Notes: a model not told the origin generated them from the sequence alone. Positions 42,937 through 52,221 are shown, counted from the first letter of the stretch. The stretch: 64,000 nt of DNA from Streptomyces sp. D2-8 (GCF_023184515.1 NZ_JAAHBP010000024.1:62001-126000), one strand, 5' to 3'. Numbers and translations: made by a program.

Positions 42937-44148
42937 GTGTGCGTGAAGGTCGCCTGTGTCGGCGGCGGGCCCGCCGGTCTGTATCTCTCGATCCTGCTCA
43001 AACGGCAGGACCCGTCCCACGACATCACCGTCTACGAACGTGATCCGGAGGGTTCGACCTACGGCTGGGGCGTGACGTACTGGCGCGGACTGCTCGACCA
43101 ACTCCACGAGCAGGACCCCGAGTCGGCGGGCGCCCTCGACGCCGGTTCCGTCCGGTGGAGCGACGGCGTCGCCCACGTCCGGGACCTGACGACCCGGCAC
43201 AGCGGCGACCAGGGGCACGGCATCGGCCGCCACCGGCTTCTGGAGATCCTCACCGCCCGGGCCCGCGACCTCGGCGTGCGTCTGGAGTACGAGCGCGAGA
43301 TCACCGCCGGCGGCCTGCCGTCCGGCGCCGACCTGATCGTGGCGGCCGACGGGGTCCGCAGCGCCCTGCGCACCCGCCACTCCGCCCACTTCGGCACACA
43401 GCTCACGCCCGGGCGCAATCACTACGTCTGGCTCGGCACCCCCAAGGTCTTCGACGCCTTCACCTTCGCCTTCGTGGAGACCGCCCACGGCTGGATCTGG
43501 TGCTACGGCTACGGCTACGGCCCCGACCGCAGCACCTGTGTCGTCGAGTGCGCACCCGAGACCTGGACCGGGCTCGGACTGGACCGGGCGAGCGAGGCCG
43601 ACGGGCGGGCCCTGCTGGAGAAGCTCTTCGCCGGCGTCCTCGACGGGAACCCCCTGCTGGGCCGCCCCGGCGGCACCCCGTGGCAGACCTTCCGCACCCT
43701 CACGAACGACACCTGGCACCACGGCAACCTCGTCCTGCTCGGCGACGCCGCCCACACCACGCACTACTCCGTCGGCGCCGGCACCACCCTCGCCCTGGAG
43801 GACGCGATCGCCCTGGCCGCCGCGCTGCGCGAGCACCCGGAGCTGCCGCAGGCCCTCGCCCGCTACGAGCGGGAACGCAAGGCGGCCCTGCTGCCCGTAC
43901 AGAGCGCGGCCCGCTACAGCGCCCAGTGGTACGAGAACCTGCCGCGCTACATGCAGCTGCCCCCGGAGCGCATGTTCGCCCTGCTCGGCCAGCGCCACTC
44001 GCCCCTGCTGCCCTACGTTCCGCCCCAGCTGTACTACCGGCTCGACCGGGCGGCAGGGCAGCTGGAGCCGCTGCGCCGGTTCAAGCGCTGGCTGGGTCCG
44101 AAGGTCGCGCGGACCGTACACGCACGGGCGCTGGCGTCCCGCGAATAG
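42937..44148 (+). CDS. FAD-dependent monooxygenase
   Basis: A 403-residue class A flavoprotein monooxygenase: dinucleotide motif GGGPAGLYLSILL (8-20), DG motif VAADGVRSALR, and GD motif LVLLGDAAHTTHYSVGAGT. It resembles N-terminal halves of salicylyl-CoA 5-hydroxylase and tryptophan-pathway hydroxylases. Substrate unknown. GTG 42937 or GTG 42943 may be the start. A perfect hairpin (44162-44205) follows its stop. Confidence 0.9.
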   Translation: MCVKVACVGGGPAGLYLSILLKRQDPSHDITVYERDPEGSTYGWGVTYWRGLLDQLHEQDPESAGALDAGSVRWSDGVAHVRDLTTRHSGDQGHGIGRHRLLEILTARARDLGVRLEYEREITAGGLPSGADLIVAADGVRSALRTRHSAHFGTQLTPGRNHYVWLGTPKVFDAFTFAFVETAHGWIWCYGYGYGPDRSTCVVECAPETWTGLGLDRASEADGRALLEKLFAGVLDGNPLLGRPGGTPWQTFRTLTNDTWHHGNLVLLGDAAHTTHYSVGAGTTLALEDAIALAAALREHPELPQALARYERERKAALLPVQSAARYSAQWYENLPRYMQLPPERMFALLGQRHSPLLPYVPPQLYYRLDRAAGQLEPLRRFKRWLGPKVARTVHARALASRE

Positions 44149-44161
44149 CCTCCGGAATCCT

Positions 44162-44205
44162 GGGTGGATTGCTGTTCACTGATTGGGGTGAACAGCAATC
44201 CACCC
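44162..44205. repeat. Perfect 18-bp inverted repeat, hairpin
   Basis: GGGTGGATTGCTGTTCAC (44162-44179) and its exact reverse complement (44188-44205) flank TGATTGGG. It lies 13 bp after the monooxygenase stop, between convergent genes, so a terminator is likely. The long, less GC-rich stem is unusual and could be a mobile-element end. The remaining 137 bp to 44342 contain nothing recognisable. Confidence 0.75.
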
Positions 44206-44342
44206 GCGCCTCGCTCGGCGCCGCCCACCCTCATTCTGCGGGCCGTGCCACCCGGGCAGACCGCCTCCGTCAACGGCGTCAACGTCCTGATGCGCACGAT
44301 CGGCCTGGACGGCTTGCGTACCTCACCCCCTGGTCGAACCCC

Positions 44343-46067
44343 CTAGCCGAACAGCCGCTCCAGGAAGGTGTTGCCGTACACCCGGTGCGGATCCAGCCGG
44401 TCCAGCACCGCGTCCGCCGCCGCCCACTCGGCCGGGCCGACCGCCGCCGGAACGACGCTGCCCAGCATCTCCTCGTCGCTCCACACCCCGTCGTCCGTGT
44501 ACGCCCACCCCTTGGACCACTCCACCCGGGTGAGCGCGAACCCGCCGTCGAACGTGCGCAGCAGGAACCGCTCGATCTCGCGCAGGAACGCCTCCGCGTC
44601 CGGTGTGCCCGGCAGCGTCAGGACGTCCAGCCACACGGCCGTGTCCCACTCGGGGTGGTCCTCGGGCGGCCGCAGCGCCGACAGCAGCGGCGGACGGGCC
44701 CCCGCCACGTCGGCGTCGCCCGGGTCGTCCAGGCCGGTCACCCGGATCTCCACCGAGCCGTTGACCGGGAAGCTGCCCCGGGCGGCGTACGCCGTCAGCC
44801 GCTCGCGGTAGAAGGCGGCGAACTCGGAGACGACCCGCTGCACCCGGTCCCGCGAGGTGAGGACCGCGTAGCCGTTGGCGTGCACCTGTAGCGTGGTCGG
44901 TTTCAGATACAGCAGCGTGTTCTTGGACGGCCCCCAGAGGTCCGCGGACAGCGTCGTCACCAGCCCGAGCGCGGCGGCCTCGTACTGTGCGGTGCCGAGC
45001 ACCGGCGCCAGGTACCAGGCCGCCTCCGACGTCATCCGCCCGACCAGTTCCGCCACCGGCGCCGGGATGTTGTCCGAGAACGGGTAGTTGTACGGCCGGT
45101 TCACCTTCCGCGAGGTCAGCGGCCGGGTGGGCGAGACGCTCCACACCTTCAGCCAGGGGTAGTCGGTGAAGGCGAACCAGATCGCCTCGACCCGCCCCGC
45201 CTCGTCCAGGAAACGCGCGAGGGTCCGCCCGTCGCCCGAGCCGGGCGCGGCGAACAGTTCCCCGGCCGGGATGTCCGTGCGGCTCACGCACCTGAGGTCG
45301 GTGTTCGCGCCGACCCGCAGCACCACCTCGGTCACCAGGGACCGCCCCAGGTGGGTCAGCAGCGCGGCGCAGTCCGCCTCGTCGCGGTGGAACGTGCGCA
45401 GCACGTAGGCGCCGGCCCGGGAGTCCCACACGACCGCCGTCAGCGACAGGATCAGATTGCTGAGCGAGCCGTACGTGTGCCCGGCCCGCCGTGGCTCGCC
45501 CCGCGCGGGTACGGCGGTGCCGTGCGCGTCGACGGCGAGGGCGCCGCCCAGGGTCAGCACGCCGGGAGCGGGGGCGGCCGTGACGCCGAGGCCGTGCTCC
45601 TCCAGGAAGGTCAGCAGGGCCTCCATGGTCACGCCGGTCCCGGCCCGCACGGCGGTGGGGGAGTCCAGCGCGAGGCCGGTGAGGTGGGGCGCGGTATCGA
45701 CGAGGAGGACCGGCGCACCGGACGGTGTCCCCTCCGTGACCGTCAGGGGCGACCAGCCGTGCGAGGCGCCCCGGGCGCGCACCCGCCACCCCTGCCGCCA
45801 CGCCCAGTTGACGACGGCGACGACCTGGCCCGGGCTGTCCGGCGCACAGGCCCACAGACCGTCGGCGGTGATCTCGCCGACCCAGTTCCGGTACGCCGAG
45901 CGGTACAGCGCGACGTCCGCGGGGAAGTCCGGCAACTCCGCCGCTGCGGCCGCCGGATCCGCCGGCAGACCGGGCACGGCGGCCAGCGCGGCGGAGGTCA
46001 GGAGGAAGCCCCGGCGCGTCCAGGACGACGCGTCCGACGGGTAGTTGTTCGCTGAACCAGTGGTCAC
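44343..46067 (-). CDS. FAD-linked cholesterol oxidase (type II, VAO family)
   Basis: A 574-residue exported flavoenzyme: Tat-type signal (TRRGFLLTSAALAAV), FAD_binding_4 domain (about 55-220; RARGASHGWSPLTV, GVLTLGGALAVDAHGTA) and the cholesterol oxidase substrate-binding domain (about 235-570). Resembles the covalent-FAD cholesterol oxidase of Brevibacterium, which oxidises and isomerises 3-beta-hydroxysterols. Start GTG 46067 has no good ribosome site. Confidence 0.88.
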   Translation of the reverse strand: MTTGSANNYPSDASSWTRRGFLLTSAALAAVPGLPADPAAAAAELPDFPADVALYRSAYRNWVGEITADGLWACAPDSPGQVVAVVNWAWRQGWRVRARGASHGWSPLTVTEGTPSGAPVLLVDTAPHLTGLALDSPTAVRAGTGVTMEALLTFLEEHGLGVTAAPAPGVLTLGGALAVDAHGTAVPARGEPRRAGHTYGSLSNLILSLTAVVWDSRAGAYVLRTFHRDEADCAALLTHLGRSLVTEVVLRVGANTDLRCVSRTDIPAGELFAAPGSGDGRTLARFLDEAGRVEAIWFAFTDYPWLKVWSVSPTRPLTSRKVNRPYNYPFSDNIPAPVAELVGRMTSEAAWYLAPVLGTAQYEAAALGLVTTLSADLWGPSKNTLLYLKPTTLQVHANGYAVLTSRDRVQRVVSEFAAFYRERLTAYAARGSFPVNGSVEIRVTGLDDPGDADVAGARPPLLSALRPPEDHPEWDTAVWLDVLTLPGTPDAEAFLREIERFLLRTFDGGFALTRVEWSKGWAYTDDGVWSDEEMLGSVVPAAVGPAEWAAADAVLDRLDPHRVYGNTFLERLFG

Positions 46068-46089
46068 GTGGAGTCACGCTAGGGGCTGG

Positions 46090-46138
46090 TTGACAGGTGA
46101 TGCGTTCCTGTCGCACCTATTCACTCGTGTGAGTGAAT
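46090..46138. promoter_or_regulatory. Promoter overlapped by perfect palindrome (TetR-like operator)
   Basis: TTGACA (46090-46095) is followed by ACCTAT (46115-46120, spacing 19) and by ATTCACTC-GTGT-GAGTGAAT (46119-46138), a perfect palindrome of TetR-operator style. It lies between the divergent cholesterol oxidase and aldo/keto reductase genes. No TetR gene is adjacent. Confidence 0.6.
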
Positions 46139-46206
46139 CGAGCAGGCTCGGCAGACCGGACCGATACGTTCCGCGCCGTGCGGTGACGGATGACAGACTG
46201 ACACCC

Positions 46207-47190
46207 ATGGACGAGCGCACATTCGACAGGTCGGGTCAGCACGCCTCCGTCATCGGTCTGGGCACCTGGCAGCTGGGTGCCGACTGGGGAGACGTCGACG
46301 ACAAGGAAGCCCTCACGGTACTGGAGACGGCGGCCGAGGCCGGGGTGACCTTCTTCGACACCGCCGACGTGTACGGCGACGGCCGCAGCGAGCAGACCAT
46401 CGCCGCGTTCCTCAGCGGCCGCCCGGACCTGCACGTCATGGTCGCCACGAAGATGGGCCGCCGGGTCGACCAGATCCCCGGGAACTACGTGCTCGACAAC
46501 TTCCGCGCCTGGAACGACCGCTCCCGGCGCAACCTCGGCGTCGACCGGATCGACCTGGTGCAGCTGCACTGCCCGCCGACGCCCGTCTACTCCACGGACG
46601 AGGTGTTCGACGCCCTCGACACCCTGGTCGAGGAGGAGCGGGTCGCCGCCTACGGCGTCAGCGTCGAGACCTGCGAGGAGGCGCTGACCGCGATCGCCCG
46701 GCCGAACGTGGCGAGCGTGCAGATCATCCTCAACCCGTTCCGCATGAAACCCCTGCGCGAGGTGCTCCCGGCCGCCCGTGAGGCGGGCGTCGGCATCATC
46801 GCCCGCGTACCGCTGGCCTCGGGCCTGCTGTCGGGAAAGTACACCCGGGACACCGTCTTCCCGGAGAACGACCACCGCACCTACAACCGGCACGGCGAGT
46901 CCTTCGACGTGGGCGAGACCTTCTCCGGCGTCGACTACGCCACCGGTGTGGAGGCAGCCGCCGAGTTCGCGGCGCTCGCCCCCGAGGGTTACACCCCGGC
47001 CCAGCTGGCCCTGCGCTGGATCGTCGAGCAGCCCGGCGTCACGACCGTGATCCCCGGCGCGCGCTCACCCGAGCAGGCCCGGGCCAACGCGGCCGCCGCC
47101 CGCCTCCCGGAGCTGCCCGGCGAGACGCCGGCGGCGATCCGCGACCTGTACGACCGGCGCATCAAGGGCCAGGTCGAATCCCGCTGGTGA
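46207..47190 (+). CDS. Aldo/keto reductase
   Basis: A 327-residue reductase with a complete tetrad: FFDTADVYGDGRSE, VATKMGRR and VQLHCPPTP, plus NADPH loop VIPGARSPEQARANAA. Related to general stress/IolS-like AKRs. ATG 46207 starts the conserved region. Its promoter carries the palindrome at 46119-46138. Confidence 0.92.
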   Translation: MDERTFDRSGQHASVIGLGTWQLGADWGDVDDKEALTVLETAAEAGVTFFDTADVYGDGRSEQTIAAFLSGRPDLHVMVATKMGRRVDQIPGNYVLDNFRAWNDRSRRNLGVDRIDLVQLHCPPTPVYSTDEVFDALDTLVEEERVAAYGVSVETCEEALTAIARPNVASVQIILNPFRMKPLREVLPAAREAGVGIIARVPLASGLLSGKYTRDTVFPENDHRTYNRHGESFDVGETFSGVDYATGVEAAAEFAALAPEGYTPAQLALRWIVEQPGVTTVIPGARSPEQARANAAAARLPELPGETPAAIRDLYDRRIKGQVESRW

Positions 47191-47199
47191 GGCCGGTTC

Positions 47200-47544
47200 T
47201 CACGGCTCCAGGAGCAGCTCCCTCTCCTGCTCCTGGTCGCCGGAGGCAACGCCGTCGTCGCGGGCCGTGAAGGTCCGGGTGAGCGTGTCGCTCGCCCGCC
47301 GCACGGCCTCCGGGCTGCCCTGCACGGTGACGGTCACGGGCGCGGAAAGCCGCCCGGGACCCTCTCCGCCACCGCCGGAACCCGCATCCGTCTCCCCGTC
47401 GAAGGTCGCCGTGTGCACCGTCGCCTTCTCGTCGGCGGGAAGCTCGTCCGGCGACCCGAACGTGCCTTCCAGGGCCCGGACGACGGTTCGCGCGTCGTCG
47501 GCACCCCCGCCGCTGAGCGTCACGGTGAGCTGCGTACCGGACAT
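47200..47544 (-). CDS. Small acidic hypothetical protein
   Basis: A 114-residue acidic protein with two similar beta-alpha halves (QLTVTLSGGGADDARTVVRA and APVTVTVQGSPEAVRRASDT) separated by a Gly-rich linker, suggesting an internal duplication. Function unknown. Confidence 0.65.
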   Translation of the reverse strand: MSGTQLTVTLSGGGADDARTVVRALEGTFGSPDELPADEKATVHTATFDGETDAGSGGGGEGPGRLSAPVTVTVQGSPEAVRRASDTLTRTFTARDDGVASGDQEQERELLLEP

Positions 47545-47691
47545 GCGTCCACGACCTCCTCGTGCTCTGCGTCATTCGCGCCGTCCGTGTAACCGTCCGC
47601 TGATCTCTCAAACCGCCGCGAGCCCCGGGACGACGACTCGTTCCGGGGAACCTGGGAAAGAGGAGGGCTCGGACTCACACCGGGAGGAACA

Positions 47692-48192
47692 GTGGCGGCG
47701 GACGCGGCAGAGGGCGGGGTCATGCGCCGGGGGCGCAACGAGACGGAGGAGGAGAGAGCGGACCGGATGTGGCAGGAGCTCATCCAGGAAGTCCGCGTGG
47801 CGCAGATGGGCGTGCAGATCCTGTTCGGCTTTCTGCTCACGGTGGTGTTCACCGAGAAGTACGACGACCTCTCCTCCGCCGACCAGACGATCTATCTCGT
47901 GACGGTCGTCCTCGGCGCCTGCGCGACCGGGGCGCTCATAGGCCCGGTGTCCCTGCACCGCCTCGTCTCCGGGCGGCGCGTCAAACCCCAGGCGGTGCAG
48001 CTGGCCTCGCGGCTCACCCTGCTCGGGCTCGTGCTGCTGCTCGCCACGACGACCTCCTCACTGCTGCTGATCCTGCGCGTGGCGACGCACGACGGTTTCG
48101 TGCCCTACCTGGTCGCCGGTGTGGTCTGCTGGTATCTGCTGTGCTGGTTCGTCCTGCCGCTGTGGACCCGGCGCCGTTACACGTCGAGGTGA
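47692..48192 (+). CDS. DUF6328 membrane protein
   Basis: A 166-residue protein with a charged head (MWQELIQEVRVAQMGVQ) and four membrane helices, the DUF6328 pattern. GTG 47692 follows GGGAGGAACA. The last 135 bp overlap the 3' end of the convergent DUF2238 gene. Confidence 0.82.
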   Translation: MAADAAEGGVMRRGRNETEEERADRMWQELIQEVRVAQMGVQILFGFLLTVVFTEKYDDLSSADQTIYLVTVVLGACATGALIGPVSLHRLVSGRRVKPQAVQLASRLTLLGLVLLLATTTSSLLLILRVATHDGFVPYLVAGVVCWYLLCWFVLPLWTRRRYTSR

Positions 48193-48825
48193 CGCCACCG
48201 CGACCAGCTGCCGGTCGTGCACCCGGCTGAGCAGCAGCAGCGACGCGGTCGCCCCGATCAGCGCGCAGAACATGTCCCACTGCGTGTCCCAGACATCGCC
48301 CTGGGTGGCCAGGAAGGCGTCCGCCGCGTGTCCGCCGGCCACGGCGGCCGCCCACTCGAGCATCTCGAAGACGGCGCTGAAGGCCAGACAGACGCACACG
48401 GTGAGCGGAGCGAGCCAGCGGCTGTCGCGCAGCGGCGAGGTGCGCACCAGCAGTTCGCGCACCAGCACCGCCGGGACGAAGCCTTGCATCAGATGGCCGA
48501 ACCGGTCGTAGGGATTGCGGTCCCAGCCGAAGGCGTCCCGGACCCGGTCGCCGACCGGCACCTCGGCGTACGTGTAGTGGCCGCCCACCATGAGCACCAC
48601 GGCGTGGGCGGCCAGCAGGCAGCACAGCAGGCCGGTGAGCGGGAAGCGCCGCCGGGTCAGCACCAGGAGCGGCAGGCCCACCACGACCCACACGACCTCC
48701 AGGAACCAAATCGTGCGGTCGTGCGGGTTCCATCCGGACAGGGCCAGCACCGCGAGAACGCCCCAGGCGAGGGTGGCGGGCAGGGACGGACGGCGACCGG
48801 AACTCACGTCGGACACAGCGGACAC
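48058..48825 (-). CDS. DUF2238 (YjdF-like) membrane protein with unusual C-terminal extension
   Basis: A 255-residue protein with about six helices and the family signatures GWDRNPYDRFGHLMQGFVPA, VFEMLEWAAA and QGDVWDTQWDMFCALIGA. After the last helix (LSRVHDRQLVAV) a 45-residue hydrophilic tail is read through the antisense of the DUF6328 gene, probably because the normal stop was lost. GTG 48825 with AGAGGAG is preferred over ATG 48879. Confidence 0.82.
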   Translation of the reverse strand: MSAVSDVSSGRRPSLPATLAWGVLAVLALSGWNPHDRTIWFLEVVWVVVGLPLLVLTRRRFPLTGLLCCLLAAHAVVLMVGGHYTYAEVPVGDRVRDAFGWDRNPYDRFGHLMQGFVPAVLVRELLVRTSPLRDSRWLAPLTVCVCLAFSAVFEMLEWAAAVAGGHAADAFLATQGDVWDTQWDMFCALIGATASLLLLSRVHDRQLVAVASPRRVTAPGPQRQDEPAQQIPADHTGDQVGHETVVRRHAQDQQQ

Positions 48826-48907
48826 GGCGGGCTCCTCTCGGGGCAGCCCATCGTCCTCGCGGGGGTGGGACCCCGGCATGAGTACGCCTACTCATGCCGG
48901 CCGCGAT

Positions 48908-49333
48908 TCAGCTCCCGGCGATGACGTTCGCGAGGAAGTCGTCGACATGGACTTCCTCGCACCCCGGCGGAACCACCTCGTGGGTCTCGCGCAGGAACGC
49001 CGCGAACCCCGGCGCCCACGCGAACACCACCGCGTGGTGCCGACCGCCGTCGGGGCGGGCGTCGCCGAAGAACTCCATGCGCAGCTCCTGCCACATCCCC
49101 CGCGACTCCGGGCGCATCCGCACGTCGCCCACCCCGACCGGACGCCGCAGCGCGTCACCGAGCATCTCCCGGTCCAGCTGCCACCGGGCCAGGACCCGGC
49201 CGTCGTGGCTGAAGACCACGGTGACGGCGAACGGGTCCGCGGCGTCGTAGCTCAGGTGGGCGAGCACGGAGAAACGGTCCGTGTCACCCGCCTGGAGCTG
49301 CACCACCAGGGTCTTGTGGACGAACGAGTTCAC
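48908..49333 (-). CDS. SsgA-like sporulation/cell-division protein (SALP)
   Basis: A 141-residue member of the actinomycete-specific SsgA-like family, recognisable by LSYDAADPFAVTVVFSHDGR, VGVGDVRMRPESRG and the trimer-fold beta strands. SALPs direct septum placement and cell-wall remodelling in sporulating hyphae. GTG start at 49333 behind GGAGG. Which paralogue it is cannot be decided by eye. Confidence 0.9.
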   Translation of the reverse strand: MNSFVHKTLVVQLQAGDTDRFSVLAHLSYDAADPFAVTVVFSHDGRVLARWQLDREMLGDALRRPVGVGDVRMRPESRGMWQELRMEFFGDARPDGGRHHAVVFAWAPGFAAFLRETHEVVPPGCEEVHVDDFLANVIAGS

Positions 49334-49395
49334 GAGGGGGCCTCCGGGAAGTACCGACGTAGAGCCCTCTAGTACCCCCGATCCAGCCGGAATGC

Positions 49396-50424
49396 TCAGC
49401 CGACCGGGTGATTCCCGCGAGCACCGCGCAGCGACTCGATGCACACGGCGACGGCCCGCTGGAGCTCCTCCAGACGCTGCACCATGTCGTCCTCGTAGAA
49501 CTCCCCGGCGTCGTCGAAGGTCAGCTCCTCGAACACCTTGGTCGCCTTCTGCAGGCTGCTGTAGAACTTCGTGCGGCGCTCCCGCACCCGCAGCCCCGGG
49601 TCGGCCTCCACGACCTCCACGACGAGGGACTTCATCGTGTCGTACGCCTCGGCGGCCCACTCGCCGGCGTTCTCGTCCTCGTCCAGCTCGTCGATGAGCG
49701 ACAGGTGCCGCTCGGCCTCCTGCCGCAGGTCGGCGGGTGCGTCGACGGTCTGCCCGGCGGGCGTCTTGATCTGCCCCGACTCGGCGATCTGGCGCACGTA
49801 TCCGATCCGGTCGGCCGCCTTGCTCTCACCGGCGACGGCCTTCTTCAGCTCGTCGGTGCGCACGACGTCACGGGCCAGCTCCGACTGGAGGTCAGGGTCC
49901 TCGCGGACCCGGTCCAGCAGGGCCTGGCGGGCCGCCCGGGCGGTGGAGGGGTCGGCGAGGATCGCGGCGCGCAGGGCCGTGGGGTTCTCCGCGACCTCCA
50001 GGGCCTTCGTGGGCCGGATGCCCTCCGCTTCGGCGGCCTCGGTGATGGCGGTGCCGCGCTCGGAGGTCGCGCTGTTGCGGGAGACGTAGTAGCTCAGCCA
50101 CACGTCGGCGTCCGGCAGGTCCACCTCCTGGCCCGGCGTCAGCGCCTCGAAGTGCGGGACCATCCCGTCGTCGGCCGCCCGGTCCCACGCCTTGTAGTAG
50201 CGCATGACCCGCTCCGGGGAGCAGCCGGCGAGTTCCGCGAACTCCTTCGCGGACACCTTCGGCGTCTCGTCCGCGCCCTGCCCGCCGGGCCGCACACTGC
50301 GCGCCACCTTCAGCCCGAAGGCCCACCCTCCGGTCCGGGCGTACACCCCGAACTCCCGCGCGTCCCGCGCGACCAGGTCGGAGACGGGCGCCGGGGCAGC
50401 GGGGGACGTCTCGGGCGGGGTCAT
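49396..50424 (-). CDS. HTH and coiled-coil protein of unknown function
   Basis: A 342-residue acidic protein. Residues about 45-75 form a likely helix-turn-helix (SAKEFAELAGCSPERVMRYY), and from about 120 to 330 the sequence is helical and charged with coiled-coil character. The style resembles plasmid/ICE partition or replication adaptors, but no family is certain. Start at ATG 50424. It is divergent from the zinc-ribbon gene at 50577. Confidence 0.75.
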   Translation of the reverse strand: MTPPETSPAAPAPVSDLVARDAREFGVYARTGGWAFGLKVARSVRPGGQGADETPKVSAKEFAELAGCSPERVMRYYKAWDRAADDGMVPHFEALTPGQEVDLPDADVWLSYYVSRNSATSERGTAITEAAEAEGIRPTKALEVAENPTALRAAILADPSTARAARQALLDRVREDPDLQSELARDVVRTDELKKAVAGESKAADRIGYVRQIAESGQIKTPAGQTVDAPADLRQEAERHLSLIDELDEDENAGEWAAEAYDTMKSLVVEVVEADPGLRVRERRTKFYSSLQKATKVFEELTFDDAGEFYEDDMVQRLEELQRAVAVCIESLRGARGNHPVG

Positions 50425-50576
50425 GGCTACGGTCACGGACGACTCTCCTGAGGCGGGGCAGATCGGACTGCACGAGGTGCGCACGGAAGCCTAGCGGCAC
50501 CTGCTGACCTCGCTGTTCACCCGCCCGCACGACCCGTCCGAAAACCGTTGTCCCGACCGGGCACGGGTGCGCGACG

Positions 50577-51281
50577 ATGCTCCGCATGACGAGACGGGAC
50601 GCGGACGCCGTGCTGCGCCGCTGCGCGGAGTGCGGCGGCTACGCGTACGGCGGTGCCCCCGGCTGTTCCGTGTGCCGCGACCTCGTGGACGGCATCGTCG
50701 AGGGGGAGTGGGCCGCCTTCCTGCGGCAGTGGGACACCGCCGCGGGCGGCGACCAGGAGCGGGAACTGGCCGGGATGGTCGCCGCCGAACCCGACCGGCA
50801 CGACTGGCGGCCGGTGGACGCCGCCCTCGACCGGCTGGTGTGCCCCGACTGCGGTGACCGGCCCGCCCGCGGCCCGGCCGGCTGCCCGGGCTGCGACCGG
50901 GCGCACGGCTTCCGCTACGCCGCGACCGAGACGGACCGGCCGGGCGTCCCGCCCGGCAACGAGCACGCGATCCGGGTCAACGTCTCGGTGGTGCGCAGGC
51001 CCCAGGTCACCTCGGAGAGCGAAGTGCTCGTCCGTCGCCTGCTGCTGCCCCTCCTGCTGGCCGGGTTCCTGCCCACGACCGAGGAAGCCCAGCGGTTCAG
51101 CGCACTCGTGAAGAAGAGCCCCCCGGGACGGAGGGCTCAACTGGCCGAACGGGCCGTGGAGGCGCTGGCCGAGGACTTCAGCCGAACGCGTCCCGCAGCG
51201 CGGGCAGCAGGGTCTTCTCCGACCAGTCCAGATACGCCGGCTGTGACTCACCGCCGATCTGGACGAGGGCGATCTCGGTGA
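50577..51281 (+). CDS. Double zinc-ribbon hypothetical protein
   Basis: A 234-residue protein with two Cys4 knuckles: CAECGG..CSVC (about 16-33) and CPDCGD..CPGC (about 90-106). The middle and C-terminal parts are helical. Its last 104 bp overlap the 3' end of the convergent LLM gene, and the overlapping tail is low complexity. Function unknown. Confidence 0.7.
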   Translation: MLRMTRRDADAVLRRCAECGGYAYGGAPGCSVCRDLVDGIVEGEWAAFLRQWDTAAGGDQERELAGMVAAEPDRHDWRPVDAALDRLVCPDCGDRPARGPAGCPGCDRAHGFRYAATETDRPGVPPGNEHAIRVNVSVVRRPQVTSESEVLVRRLLLPLLLAGFLPTTEEAQRFSALVKKSPPGRRAQLAERAVEALAEDFSRTRPAARAAGSSPTSPDTPAVTHRRSGRGRSR

Positions 51282-52149
51282 ACCCGGCCTCGGCGTACGG
51301 GCGGACGGCCTCGACGAACGCGTCCGGGTCGTCACCGCACGGGATGGATGCGGCGACGTCGTCCTGCCGGACGAACTGGGTCGCCGCCTCGAAGGAATCC
51401 GGGTGCGGCAGCTCCGAGTTGACCTTCCAGCCGCTGCCGAACCAGCGGAACTGGGAGTGTGCCCGCTCGACGGCCGTGTCCCGGTCGGGGTCGTAGCAGA
51501 CCGGCAGCTGGCCGACGCGGGGCTTGCCCTGGCCGCCGTGCCGGTCGAAGGCCTCCAGCAGCCCGGCCTTGGGCTCCGTGGCGATCACCAGGTCGCCGAG
51601 CCGGCCCGCGAGTTCGCACGACCGTTTCCCGGAGACGGCGATGCCGATGGGCGGGGCCTCGTCGGGCAGGTCCCACAGCCGGGCCGACTCGACGTCGAAG
51701 TGCGTGCCGCGATGGTTGACGTGGCCGCCCTCGAAGAGGGCGCGGATGATCTCCACGGCCTCCTCGAACATCTCGTGCCGCACGTCGACGGACGGCCAGC
51801 CGCCGCCCACCACGTGCTCGTTGAGGTTCTCGCCCGAGCCCAGCCCCAGCCGGAACCGGCCCTCGGACAGCAACTGCAGCGTCGCCGCCTTCTGCGCCAC
51901 CACCGCCGGGTGGTAGCGGAACGTCGGGCACGTCACATACGTCATCAGCGGGATACGTGACGTGGCCTGGGCGGCCGCGCCGAGCACGGCCCACGCGTAC
52001 GGCGAATGGCCCTGCGAGCGCAGCCACGGGAAGTAGTGGTCCGAGGTCACCGAAAAGTCGAAGCCCGCCTCCTCGGCCCGTACCACGTGGTCGACGAGCT
52101 CTCGGGGGCCGGCCTGCTCGGTCATCATCGTGTATCCGATTTGCACCAT
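51178..52149 (-). CDS. LLM-class F420-dependent oxidoreductase
   Basis: A 323-residue luciferase-like TIM barrel of the F420-dependent glucose-6-phosphate dehydrogenase-like subgroup (SDHYFPWLRSQGHSPYAW, LGLGSGENLNEHVVG, IGIAVSGKRSCELAGRLGD). Uses cofactor F420 to move a hydride; substrate unknown. ATG 52149. Divergent from the serine hydrolase at 52222. Confidence 0.9.
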   Translation of the reverse strand: MVQIGYTMMTEQAGPRELVDHVVRAEEAGFDFSVTSDHYFPWLRSQGHSPYAWAVLGAAAQATSRIPLMTYVTCPTFRYHPAVVAQKAATLQLLSEGRFRLGLGSGENLNEHVVGGGWPSVDVRHEMFEEAVEIIRALFEGGHVNHRGTHFDVESARLWDLPDEAPPIGIAVSGKRSCELAGRLGDLVIATEPKAGLLEAFDRHGGQGKPRVGQLPVCYDPDRDTAVERAHSQFRWFGSGWKVNSELPHPDSFEAATQFVRQDDVAASIPCGDDPDAFVEAVRPYAEAGFTEIALVQIGGESQPAYLDWSEKTLLPALRDAFG

Positions 52150-52221
52150 AACCCGCGAGTCCCCTGACAGAAGGGCCGGAAACGGCTCGATCAAGGTCAC
52201 GGACGGGTGCAGGATGCATCC

